A DNA stretch of 64,000 nucleotides from Notospermus geniculatus (Eukaryota > Nemertea > Pilidiophora > Heteronemertea > Lineidae), in the NCBI GenBank assembly GCA_002633025.1, contig NMRB01000788.1:89429-153428 (forward strand). The letters are read 5' to 3'. Below the pieces are notes generated by a model, which was given only the letters and a program-made list of their open reading frames with translations, ran no database searches and was not told the origin of the DNA. The position numbers were made by a program, and so were the translations under genes. Each line of letters opens with the position of its first letter. The stretch's first letter is position 1. Positions 13,486-25,643 of this stretch are shown piece after piece.

Positions 13486-16018
13486 TGTACAGCTACTATG
13501 CCTCTGCATGGGGACTAATAATTATCAATATAAAACTGCGACCATCATATTTTCGCTTATTTGCTGAAACAATTGCCTAAGGAAAGGGAAACATTGTTTG
13601 CTGTCAGTCTCCTGTTAAGGAGGCAGGTTCAAAATGACAGGTTCACGTACATGTAACCAATCAGTTAATTATGGGGCTTTCCATTCTTGGTGGCCGCTGA
13701 GGTATTAAACTTTTGACAAAGTCTGGTAATTTTCTTCAGCTACTAAAAATTTTATTCATGGAATCCTGTGGGTGCTGATCAGATGAAAATGAGTTTAAAG
13801 ACAATGTACTTTGGTCCAAAATTAATACAGAACAGAAGATCAAATCATAGCATTGATTTTATGTCAAAACTGAATTGTTGAAGATCTCTTTGCATGATCC
13901 ATTAGACCATGTTGTGACAATCTGAACTGATAAACATTCTTTTTACTTGCAGCACATCAATGTCTCCATCATTAGTATTCTGCAGCAGGGAGGCCGGAGC
14001 AAGCGGACATCATTCTGATGAGACATTGGTCAGGAAAACCATCATGACAGTCTTAGTTTTTGCATCATCTACAGAAGAGAAGGTTTATTTGCAGCACATG
14101 AACAATTTCACAAGGTTCTACTTTCCTTTTAACAGAGAACCTGTTCAAGAAGAGGAAGAAAGTGGGCATGTGTAATAAATGTTCTGCTAAAGAGAAATCT
14201 TGCACAGCCATCGTTTGGAAAAATGCTGAAAAGTTTTAAATGGAACTGCTTGGATAAATCCAGTTGGGAAAGCAAGTAGAAGAAAAGTCCAGAAAATATT
14301 TCAGCTGAGCCTTCTATTCGTCAAAGAGAGGCATTGAAGTGTGATCAGTGGACATAGTTTACTTCGGAGAATTATCTTGCATTTGCATTGTTGGAAAATT
14401 GTTCGAGTTTGTTCTTAACAGCAATGGAGTAAATTCGCTGTCCGTAAACTAGAATCCTGCGATCCATTTTAAAGATCAGAAGCTCCTCATTAAAGGAAAA
14501 CACTGGAATGCCTCAAACCCTGCAGATTTCAACAGAATTGCAACTTTTTCAATGTGCACCACGCAGAGATGTGCTACCTTACGACCCCCAGCCTGGGTTT
14601 GTGTTACCTGGGAGATTTGGGTCCTAGGGAACTGAAGCCACCTGATGAACCCCAGAGTACAGAGAAAAGACTGGGCAGTCCATGACAAACACATACACAC
14701 AAGATGACTTATGTGAAGATGGTTTATTGTGATATTATGGAGAAGCCTAATCCTTTCCTGTCACTTGCGGCTCACTTCAGGCTCCAGTTATGTTTCCCGG
14801 TGACGAAATATTGATGGAATGATGGTGATTATGAGTGATCTAATGGCCACAAGAAATGTCCGTAGACCTTCACCTGATAAATATGCTGACACCTCTGACA
14901 TTTTGCTCTCGGCAGTAGCTGGCTTCTACCCAGCTGAACAGACAACACCATCACGATCTACGATCACAACTGCGATAATCTTTAACATTTTCCACACGGT
15001 CATTCGAATTACCCCACTCCCTTATGCTCAAACCAATCACTTCTATCCTCAGACTTCGAGCTGCACATGTTCACATCACTTCACATAATTACACAATCGG
15101 CATCACTGCCTCCGTGGTCTGCAGCCGAAACCTTGCATAGGCCATGCTGTCTTTGCATGATGTAAGATGTTGGAAATTTGAGTGGCCTCGGTGGTTCCAT
15201 TGGTATCTCAGTGACCTACCAAGCCATGTTCCACCAAGGTCTAGCTTGCCTGCTGTGTCTTTCTTTTCACATTTATTGTTCAACACCTAAAATTCTACAT
15301 CCGTACATAAAAATGGTCTTTCATGGAGTTGTTCAGCTGCAGAGTTCAGCTAATCCTCAAAGTCTTACAAATATTTCTTCCAATGGACCTCTGCGGTCCG
15401 CACTCCACCAAAGCAGGTTTCTTTGTTGTAGCCATTCGAAGATGTTACTTTGTCCTGTGTTTTGACTTGCGTGAAAATGGGTCTGATTATACTACCTCCT
15501 TGATCATCTTTGGTGAACAAAAGCAGAATTCGTACGGTATGTGGTACTTTGGCTGTGGTCAAATTCTGCAGATTTTTCAGGAGAGTGAATGGCCCAGCTC
15601 TCCAGCTATCCACAACACCGTTAATGGAGTATCCAGTATGGAATCACACTAATCATAAATACTGATCAGAACTGATCAAGTATGAAATTCCTTGGGTGAC
15701 CACCACAATCTGCTTGGTCAGCTCTTACCTGAGGCGAGCCAGATTGATCAGGTTCTGACTCGAGCAAGCACCCACTGTGATAAGCATTGTATACATACAG
15801 GTAGCACTGTCATCGACATGGTGGTAAACGAGGGTTGGCAAGTCCTAATCCCTCTCTTTCCAGCCATAGGAATAGGATGGTGATTGATGATTGTATGCAC
15901 AACCCGTTGAAGCAGCCCCATAATTCAAACTTTCAAGGATACACAGCCATTTTATTGGGGTTAGATAGTCTCACCAGAAATCTCTCTTGGCTTCTTTGTG
16001 TGGCAATGACTTAGAATG
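13486..16018. other. Intron without recognised gene
   Basis: Several short open frames occur on both strands (for example 15323-15652, + strand) but none shows a family motif. Nothing else of note was seen. Confidence 0.45.
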
Positions 16019-16392
16019 TTAAATATTCCCTTGCACTTGCAGTTGCAGTTGCAATGAATTTCCCCCAGCACAATGTAATAAAATAAGGTTGTACATAGTC
16101 ATGAACTCCCTATCACCATCACAAGTCAAGTAGTATCTCTTTACAGGACCTAATATTTTTGTGAATAATCCATCATATTGTTGGAAAATCAATGAATGCC
16201 ATTTCATCAATTTTTGGCTAATTCTAACAAAACCAAAATGATCTGAGAGAGAAATCTCCTTTTTATTTGTTTGTGATTTAATCAAACTGTCATATTGTTC
16301 TTTCACAAGGGCCATGAGCTTGCCAGAGAATAGATTGTCAACATCATGCCGTGCAGCACGATCTATCCTGAAAGGGTTGAATTGCTGTCTAA
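16019..16392 (-). CDS. Unidentified coding-like segment after the duplicated block
   Basis: After a minus-strand acceptor (gattagacag) the frame reads QQFNPFRIDRAARHDVDNLF and then SGKLMALVKEQYDSLIKSQT, continuing to a stop at 16019. The part up to SQTNK is present in copy 2 (to about 17589), which is then truncated. It may be a further exon of the same unknown minus-strand gene. No family recognised. Confidence 0.25.
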
Positions 16393-16777
16393 TCTACTTA
16401 CAGGAATATATGTACAGGATTTTCAGCAGCATTGCCAGCACACCTAATCTAATTTCATATGGAATTCAAAATGCTTTTGAAGCAAGCATGGCTCAGTGAA
16501 ATTCATGAGATGTATCGTTGGGGTTGCCCTGTCGCACTTGATTATAGTTACCTACAGCTGCGCCTTTGGTTTGAAGTGTGGCCCTTGGCAATGTTTCTAA
16601 TTCAATGATTGGGTTCTCCAGACTACTGAAAATCTGGAAAAAAAATTTGCCATCTTTCTGCATGATGACCCTTCCTGGAGATGGCAGCTTATTGTGCTTC
16701 CAATAGGGACCTTATAATCTGACAAACAGAGTAAACATTGGGTGTGGAATGAAAGAATGAATATCGCCATACTTTGT

Positions 16778-17083
16778 TCATGTTTCCAACATATCCTGTG
16801 GGCCACTGGACCTGATAATGACCAACTGTGGGAGTGATAGGGTTAAATGATATTCCCTGATGACAACAAACAGTAACTGATAAGAGCTGGGCTGTCCTCC
16901 ATGGTCTGCGAGAATCAGATTGTCACGCATCTTCTGTTGTGACTTGATGCACTTCTCTGTGGCATATTCCACGTTACAGGGATTTCTTCTCTCACTGCCA
17001 TGCCCGTAAGAACTCAGGCTAATGATGTCGTAGCGGTAGCAGGAAAAACTCCTACCCTGCAGTATTCCGTCGTGACTTAGTCC
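16778..17083 (-). CDS. Unidentified coding-like segment, copy 1
   Basis: Open for 102 codons on the minus strand with strings such as SFSCYRYDIISLSSYGHG, EYATEKCIKSQQKMRDNLIL and ADHGGQPSSYQLL. Compared with copy 2 (18105-18413), four substitutions around ADHGGQPSSYQLL are silent in this frame and the only indel is three bases, which favours protein coding. Two adjacent changes elsewhere alter residues. I do not recognise the family. It may be an exon of a gene nested inside PRKAR2, or a transposon remnant. Confidence 0.3.
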   Translation of the reverse strand, partial: GLSHDGILQGRSFSCYRYDIISLSSYGHGSERRNPCNVEYATEKCIKSQQKMRDNLILADHGGQPSSYQLLFVVIREYHLTLSLPQLVIIRSSGPQDMLET

Positions 17084-18104
17084 TTATACGAATTGAAAAA
17101 CAGGTAATGATCTCGCGGCTATAATGAATTCTAGTGTAGAACAGCCACAGTGCATGACATCAGGATAAGAAATTATTCATTTGACTTTGATGGCACATTA
17201 AATTTTTGCTTCATGTAAATAATGGTGTTAAAATCGGAATTTTCAGGATTTGCAGGCAGTGAAGCAATCTTTAGAGGAATTCGCAGATGGAAAGTCATTT
17301 GAATTTCAGAGCAAAATAAAATTGATCTCATAAAGTTTGATGATCTCAATCACACTACTTGTCACTTTAAGTAGCCGACTAAACAACAACCTTCACCTTT
17401 TCATNCCAGGCAGCCGTCTTGGAAAATCGACGTCATAAATTCTCAAGCTAGAATGTTTTGACCTTGAAATTTTGACCGTAAATCATGACCCTGGAACTCA
17501 CGGCCTGGAGCATTTCGATTTTACTTTTGTCATTTGTTCTTCTGGTACGTTCACACAGGTGAGCACATGGTCCATGGACCATTTCATATTTATTTGTTTG
17601 TGATTTAATCAAACTGTCATATTGTTCTTCCACAAGGGCCATGAGCTTGCCAGAGAATAGATTGTCAACATCATGCCGTGCAGCACGATCTATCCTGAAA
17701 GGGTTGAATTGCTGTCTAATCTACTTACAGGAATATATGTAAAGGATTTTCAGCAGCATTGCCAGCACACCTAATCTAATTTCATATGGAATTCAAAATG
17801 CTTTTGAAGCAAGCATGGCTCAGTGAAATTCATGAGATGTATCGTTGGGGCTGCCCTGTCGCACTTGATTATAGTTACCTACAGCTGCGCCTTTGGTTTG
17901 AAGTGCGGCCCTTGGCAATGTTTCTAATTCAATGATTGGGTTCTCCAGACTACTGAAAATCTGGAAAAAAAATTTGCCATCTTTCTGCATGATGACCCTT
18001 CCTGGAGATGGCAGCTTATTGTACCTCCAATAGGGACCTATTAATCTGACAAACAGAGTAAACATTGGGTGTGGAATGAAAGAATGAATATCGCCATACT
18101 TTGT

Positions 18105-18413
18105 TCATGTTTCCAACATATCCTTTGGGCCACTGGACCTGATAATGACCAACTGTGGGAGCGGTAGGGTTAAATGATATTCCCTGATGATGACAACAAA
18201 CAGCAACTGATAAGAGCTAGGCTGTCCGCCATGGTCCGCGAGAATCAGATTGTCACGCATCTTCTGTTGTGACTTGATGCACTTCTCTGTGGCATATTCC
18301 ACGTCATAGGGATTTCTTCTCTCACTGCCATGCCCGTAAGAACTCAGGCTAATGATGTCGTAGCGGTAGCAGGAAAAACTCCTACCCTGCAGTATTCCGT
18401 CGTGACTTAGTCC
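18105..18413 (-). CDS. Unidentified coding-like segment, copy 2
   Basis: Copy 2 of the 16778-17083 segment, 103 codons including the stop, with one extra Ile from the in-frame indel. A possible downstream exon (18016-18150) follows a good minus-strand acceptor (ccgctcccacag). It reads GHYQVQWPKGYVGNMNKVWR, then YSFFHSTPNVYSVCQI and a stop, and is open in both copies. Function unknown. Confidence 0.3.
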   Translation of the reverse strand, partial: GLSHDGILQGRSFSCYRYDIISLSSYGHGSERRNPYDVEYATEKCIKSQQKMRDNLILADHGGQPSSYQLLFVVIIREYHLTLPLPQLVIIRSSGPKDMLET

Positions 18414-19230
18414 TTATACGAATTGAAAAACAGGTAATGATCTCGCGGCTATAATGAATTCTAGTGTAGAACAGCCACAGTGCATGACATCAGGATAAGA
18501 AATTATTCATTTGACTTTGATGGCACATTAAATTTTTGCTTCATGTAAATAATGGTGTTAAAATCGGAATTTTCAGGATTTGCAGGCAGTGAAGCAATCT
18601 TTAGAGGAATTCGCAGATGGAAAGTCATTTGAATTTCAGAGCAAAATAAAATTGATCTCATAAAGTTTGATGATCTCAATCACACTACTTGTCACTTTAA
18701 GTAGCCGACTAAACAACAACCTTCACCTTTTCATTTCTCTTCACTGAACAGCATGTTTGAAGAAATGATACTATATGGCTTCACCATGAAGTCTGTGGAA
18801 ACAGGGAGCTCTAGGGGGAAATGGTTCCTGGCCTGGGGAAGATCCCCTAAATCTCCTAGCTGGGGTTCTACGCACCTCTGGCACTTAATTATTGTGTTCT
18901 ATCGTTCTTTATTGCTTACCATCATTTCCTTACAAGATAAAAAACAGCAACACATACCATGCCATTTTGTGCTATTTCATTGGAATAGTTTGTCATTCTA
19001 GATGCTCATTTGTTGACTGTGATTTCCAATCTGTCAGTGTTTGATATGGATTCTCTGTGTCGTCGTAATTCGTTATGTCAAATTACTGACTACAATTGTT
19101 CAAGTTACGATCCTAGTTTGCTGTTCTTGGGCCTCTTACATTCATGATATAAATGGGATCTCCAATGAATATCTGTTGATGAGTGATGGATTTTGAGGTG
19201 TTGCAATATACACTAGAGCATTGATGTGCA

Positions 19231-21257
19231 TCAGCCCCCCCCCCCCCATGTTGCACCAGTGTTGCTTTTTTGATGGCAAACAATCACTCCTCCTGGAAAA
19301 TGTTGAAATTGACACACGATGTAATATTCCTATGATATTGACTGTCTCATGTGTCCTGAGACATTTTGATCGAATATCACTGTGACATTTCATGTTACTA
19401 TTCTCAGTTAGTTTATAGATCTTGATTACAACTGTCTCTGCATTACCTATCATTTCTAGATAAGTATTTTGTGTCGGAATGTTTTTATGTAGCACATGCT
19501 GATGTGATTTACATGATTTATTTCACAAAGCTCTCTGGCAAATTGTAGAAATTTTAAACCTCAATGGTCTCTGAAGATCGATATTTGGAGGAACATTGGG
19601 AAATCAACTATATACCTGATTAGAATTTGGCCTACCATGGGTTGGCTTCACTATTATACACCAGTGCAAATGGGTAAAATAGCAGCTTATTTGCAACATA
19701 CATTTTACATGTGGTAAAGGCAGCTGGGTATGGGTACCCTTTGGTCACTAGGCAAGGGCGGTGAGCCAATTTGAGATACAGGTCCTTGACGTCACCAGGG
19801 GTGGGGACCAACTGGCTACAAGTCCAAGACGACTCAATACATCTTGGTCTGTCATGTTGCTTACTTCAAAAAAAAGCAGCCGGAAATGTAAATGGTTATC
19901 ATGGTCATGATGTTAACATTAATGCCGGTACGTCCTCTTTCATCTACATAGATCATGATCTCCCCTCATATACATAAAATTCAAATAAGTTTGTCTCTGT
20001 GGTACGCAATAATGAGACGCCACAGTCATCACCATTAATGGCCGTCTTTACCATAGATCTAAAGCTTTCTTAACTGCCAGTGCGTGTTATGTTCTTTGGA
20101 GCTCAGCACGGGATTGGAAAAGTCTGAACGTCCTGGATGGATAGTTACAGTTACGAAAGACTTTGGGGTAAGTACTGTCTGATCTGACTACTTTTTGGAT
20201 GTGTGTCCAAAATGTTTGCTGACCCCCCCCCCCCCCATGTTGCACCAGTGTTGCTTTTTTGATGGCAAACAATCACTCCTCCTGGAAAATGTTGAAATTG
20301 ACACACGATGTAATATTCCTATGATATTGACTGTCTCATGTGTCCTGAGACATTTTGATCGAATATCACTGTGACATTTCATGTTACTATTCTCAGTTGG
20401 TTTATAGATCTTGATTACAACTGTCTCTGCATTACCTATCATTTCTAGATAAGTATTTTGTGTCGGAATGTTTTTATGTAGCACATGCTGATGTGATTTA
20501 CATGATTTATTTCAGAAAGCTCTCTGGCAAATTGTAGAAAGAAATTTTAAACCTCAATGGTCTCTGGATCGATATTTGGAGGAACATTGGGAAATCAACT
20601 ATATACCTGATTGGAATTTGAATTCCTGCCAGGAGAATCTCTTTTACAAGGAGGTCAACTCCCCACAGCCGAGCCTGGCCTACCATGGGTTGGCTTCACT
20701 ATATACACCAGTGCAAATGGGTAAAATAGCAGCTTATTTGCAACATACATGTGGTAAAGGCAGCTGGGTATGGGTACCCTTTGGTTACTAGGCAAGAGCA
20801 ATGAGCCAATTTGAGATACAGGTCCTTGACGTCACCAGGGGTGGGGACCAACTGACTACAAGTCCAAGACGACTCAATACATCTTGGTCTGTCATGTTGC
20901 TTACTTCAAAAAAAAGCAGGCGGAAATGTAAATGGCTATCATGGTCATGATGTTAACATTAATGCCGGTACGTCCTCTTTCATCTACATAGATCATGATC
21001 TCCCCTCATATACATAAAATTCAAATAAGTTTGTCTCTGTGGTACGCAATGATGAGACGCCACAGTCATCACCATTAATGGCCGTCTTTACCATAGATCT
21101 AAAGCTTTCTTAACTGCCAGTGCGTGTTATGTTCTTTGGAGCTCAGCACGGGATTGGAAAAGTCTGAATGTCCTGGATGGATAGTTACAGTTACGAAAGA
21201 CTTTGGGGTAAGTACTGTCTGATCTGACTACTTTTTGGATGTGTGTCCAAAATGTTT
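19231..21257. repeat. Tandem duplication of about 1 kb joined at a poly-C tract
   Basis: 19231-20216 matches 20223-21257. Both copies begin with a run of about 14 C followed by ATGTTGCACCAGTGTTGC. Copy 1 lacks about 55 bases present in copy 2 near 20620-20680 and has several other indels. There is no N here. The poly-C run at the join is a likely misassembly or slippage point. Confidence 0.85.
20516..20791 (+). CDS. Possible exon inside duplication copy 2
   Basis: After acceptor gatttatttcag the frame reads KALWQIVERNFKPQWSLDRY, then LEEHWEINYIPDWNLNSC, and continues through SLAYHGLASLYTPVQMGKIA to a stop at 20791. GT donors also occur inside (for example near 20753). The equivalent in copy 1 (about 19507-19755) is broken by frame-changing indels and a stop. 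Tryptophan-rich and protein-like, but no family recognised. Chance openness is a real alternative. Confidence 0.25.
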   Translation, partial: KALWQIVERNFKPQWSLDRYLEEHWEINYIPDWNLNSCQENLFYKEVNSPQPSLAYHGLASLYTPVQMGKIAAYLQHTCGKGSWVWVPFGY

Positions 21258-23834
21258 GCTGCTTCCCCAATGTTCGTTCTTTCGAGCTTGGAGAAAAAAA
21301 GGAGATACAGCATGCCGGAAGGTTTAGGAAAAAAATAATGTCGCTAATATTCAGTGATCTATCCATGACATTGAGGTAGTGACGGTCTTTGTTTCCGCAG
21401 TTTGCCTCTGCACAGTTTGCCCAGGCATCCTAGCACAGACCACTGTCTGACAAGGCTGCAATGTTAGAAAAAAGAGATCCTTCAAAGAGGGTGGGACGTA
21501 TCGCCCAGACATCCCTGGAAATGTTCTTGACACTTTGCTATGGGTGTTTGAAAATTCCACACCCTTGTGGTTATGTTACATGGGTATGAAAAAAGGTCTA
21601 CGTGTAGAGAACGGAATGTGGTATTACAGTAAAGCTCGGACTTGTACAACATGAGCCCTTATGGCAACTGGATTCTGGGAAGCTAGAGACAAATGGCCTG
21701 CCATGGTTCACAGACACGAAACCATCCCTAAGCTGTGAATAATAGATCCGGACTCAACAAATGGTGTTGGTTATATGTGTCTCAACCTGAACCACCATCC
21801 TGTGAGACTGTACTTACGCCAAGGTTCGTGAAATCAACAGGGTAATTAGAGTCATCTCAGAAGCTGTTGCCTGCCAGCAGCCATTACAACTTCCTCTTGT
21901 TTAGTGTCCGAATGTCGTCTTTGGGGTCTGGAGATAAAAACTTTGATTGGTTGACTGTCTTTCCTGCTGCTTTAGGTTCGTGCAAGTTCGGCGGTTGCAA
22001 TGCTCGTGGTGGTTTTGGCAGAGTTAGTGGCAGTTTCAAGTGGTTGTGCGTGGCAATATCCTGGCGTTCTACTGCAATGATGACATCTCAGACTTCTGAA
22101 GTCATATCTATCAGTTTTTAAGGGGCATATTCTACTTCTTATTATGGATCTCTCATGGCTTGAACACCGAAATTACACATTGTTTTCCTGCAGTGTTGGC
22201 AATCCTAGATGTGGCTCCTTCGTTTCTATGATTGCTAGGATTGCCCTATTGATCTCAATCGATGGTTGGTCATCCCTGTAAATGCATTGATTTCTGAAAA
22301 TGGCAATTCTCTTGGGATTTCATTCTATATGCCTGGAATCTGTACTGATGTGATTCCTGGAATGTTGTAAGGGAGGTGAACACTTGGTCAACTGTGAACC
22401 TTACACTCGCACTCGTCGCAGCCCAAATTGGGCTGTGGGTGGGGTTTTATCACACTTAGTATCCGTCTCTCATTCTATCTGTTGGTCCATGGAGTCTGCT
22501 GATAACTCACTTTTAGAAGAAAGTTGTTCCAGTATTCCGGGGGGTGGGGGTCGGGGTGCAAGACAGTGTAAAAATTCAGCAATGGAAATGAATTTGCTCA
22601 TGTTAAGCAAGGAGATGTCCTGACAAATGTGGTTAATAAGATCAGGACCAAAACAAACCAACGACTATAACATCAAAGGTTTTGCTGGCTACTTAATCAG
22701 CACAAAGTGTCCCGTATAAATGATGATTACTGACTCTAATTCCCATGGCCATGGTACTGATGTTCTAATTGATGTCCTCTGTGGTAGCCACCTTCAACCT
22801 ATTGTTTTTGAGGTGCTGCTGAGGTGTAGTGGCTCAGGTGGTGTTATGGCCGAGCTGTTGCCGTGGTGCAGCCGTTAAGGTGATTTTGTGGCTCAGGTGC
22901 TACTTCGGTGAAGAGGCCTACTGGTGATGTGATGTTGTATCTCAGGTCATCGGTCTAATTATCAAGAGGTCTCTCAGGCTCAATCCCAAACTTTTGATGA
23001 GAATGTGGATACATTTCTTTGCTTCACCAAGATCCATCCATAATATGAGTAATGTGCTGTCTCCCGGATTGAAAGGAAGGTTGACAAAGCATTAGGTGGA
23101 GAACTTGACAAGATAAATGATAAAGTTATTGTGAAAGGGGTGCCTATAGCTGACACTACAATAGCTCGTTTATCAAGGATGTTGTCACACAGAATGCCGG
23201 ATGAAAACTGCCAGACATGCCAGAGGTGATTTCATCAGTGATTTTTTCCCCCAACTTTTTAAAGAATTTTGAAAGGATATATGTATCTGAGGGGCACAGA
23301 GAGCAACATGACAATATTCATTATCATCACCATCAGTATCCTTCCCCATAACATGCATAACATGAGTGGTTCCATCTGGTGGGGTATCTGTAAACCAATC
23401 AATCTGCACAAATGTGTTCTTCCAATGTACTAGTATGCTGAAACCCAGCTTTAACAACAAGTCTGCTTTTGTTGTTTCGTTTTATAGCCTGATGTTCATA
23501 AAAGTGATAATTGCACTCCACAGGGCTTTAATGAACACTTGTTCATAATGTAGCTTTGGGTCAGTTTCCCTTGAAGTCTGATGCACTGCTTTAATCAGAT
23601 CAATTTTTCAATCTTGGAAATGTCTTGTGTCCAACCTTTCATACCTAACCTGATTATGATTTCATTTGATCAATTTGATATCACAACAAGGTTTTGGGAT
23701 TGCTGTGGATCGTTTGAGTCAGTTTCTGGCAGGTGGCAGTAGCTCCCTACATCTCGAGAGGTCTTTCCTGATGTGAACCTCTTGAATGGCTCCACCTCTG
23801 TCAAAAAGATGGAGACACTGGCAATTATATACTA
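21258..23834. other. Intron without recognised gene
   Basis: A GGT-rich low-complexity patch lies near 22800-22920. Otherwise only short frames without motifs were seen. Confidence 0.45.
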
Positions 23835-25643
23835 AGTGGGGATTGGTACTGCCAGGAAGTCCCTTTCAACTGATAGAGGAAAGGCTTTTGCAGTCAAACT
23901 CCAATGTTATTGATAGATACTTCATGTAGTCCCCATACTTCGATCATGCTGTCCCATGATCATGGTTATTGGCAAAAATAGATAAGGTGATTGGTCGACT
24001 TATACTTCTAAACTGATCGTGGTGATGGCAGGTGATCGGTCAGTTTGCGAAAAATTTTCAGTGACCAGCTTGATCAATCTTATCTCTCAAATGATCGGCT
24101 TAATGGGCTTCAGCAATCAGTTAGATCACCCTGATCAGTAAGTTGATGGCTTTGATTGGCGTGGGTGACTAAAGATCAGTCACGATCACCAATGATCAGC
24201 TGTGATCACCCCATGATCACCCAAAATTTCCAGTAGGGAATGTCAGCTGCAGACAGAGAGCTATGAAATTTTATATACTGGGACTAGGAGGTTTCAGTGT
24301 AAATATTCTTCTCCTAAATTCAATTGGATCCTTGGTATTTGTAGCCATGATGTTTAGCCAGTGGTGACAGAAATTCTTTTTAGTACCCATCTAACATAAT
24401 GTTGAGGGGGCCTTTCTGATGATCTTAACATGAATGCTTCAGTGAAAACATATATATCATTCTTTTCTCTTGGCAACCCAACATTATTTTCTATCATTGG
24501 GTTAGAAATGGTGACATATTGATTTGCCCTGATTCAAACTGTAACAACTTACTCACTCCCTATACCGGGAAAATTACAATTGTATTGATTCTTGATCAAA
24601 AATACAATCGGCACAAATGAAACAAATTGGTTGTTATGGTAACAGACCCCTGTAGTGATCATTTATGTTATCACTGTCGCTTACTTCTAGGGTGGGTGGC
24701 AAAATTGATCCCATCTGGTCGTCGATAGCTGNAGTGGGGATTGGTATACTGACAGGAAGTCCCTTTCAACTGATAGAGGAAAGGCTTTTGCAGTCAAACT
24801 CCAATGTTATTGATAGATACTTCATGTAGTCCCCATACTTCGATCATGCTGTCCCATGATCATGGTTATATTGGCAAAAATAGATAACGTGATTGGTCGA
24901 CTTATACTTCTAAACTGATCGTGGTGATGACAGGTGATCGGTCAGTTTGCGAAAAATTTTCAGTGACCAGCTTGATCAGTCTTATCTCTCAAATTATCGA
25001 CTTAATGGGCTTCAGCAATCAGTTAGATCACCCTGATCAGTAAGTTGATGGCTTTGATTGGCGTGGGTGACTAAAGATCAGTCACGATCACCAATGATCA
25101 GCTGTGATCACCCCATGATCACCCAAAATTTCCAGTAGGGAATGTCAGCTGCAGACAGAGAGCTATGAAATTTCCTATATACTGGGACTAGGAATTAATT
25201 AAGTTTCAGTGTAAATATTCTTCTTCTAATTCAATTGGATCCTGGTATTTGTAGCCATGATGTTTAGCCAGTGGTAACAGAAATTCTTTTTAGTACCCAT
25301 CTAACATAATGTTGAGGGGGCCTTTCTGATGATCTTAACATGAATGCTTCAGTGAAAACATACAAGTATCATTCTTTTCTCTTGGCAACCCAACATCATT
25401 TTCTGTCATTGGGTTAGAAATGGCGACATATTGATTTGCCCTGATTCAAACTGTAACAACTTACTCACTCCCTATACCGGGAAAATTACAATTGTATTGA
25501 TTCTTGATCAAAAATACAATCGGCACAAATGAAACAAATTGGTTGTTATGGTAACAGACCCCTGTAGTGATCATTTATGTTATCACTGTCGCTTACTTCT
25601 AGGGTGGGTGGCGAAATTGATCCCATCTGGTCGTCGATAGCTG
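23835..25643. repeat. Tandem duplication of about 900 bases with an N at the join
   Basis: 23835-24731 and 24733-25643 are near-identical and separated only by N at 24732. Small indels (for example TATA or AATTAATT insertions) distinguish them, as expected for two alleles. Both contain a TGATCA-rich patch. Confidence 0.9.

Larger units (their letters stand above)
16262..18734. repeat. Duplication of about 1.15 kb with an N at the end of copy 1
   Basis: 16262-17404 and 17588-18734 are near-identical. N at 17405 marks the end of copy 1, and about 180 bases of different sequence (17406-17587) separate the copies. Minus-strand coding-like segments run through both. Copy 1 extends into a longer minus-strand frame (to 16019) that copy 2 lacks. 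Confidence 0.9.

Noticed and set aside
13953-14175. Exon after the acceptor-like tttacttgcag at 13952
   Set aside because: The acceptor-compatible frame stops after about 21 codons with no donor, and the longer frame has no motif.
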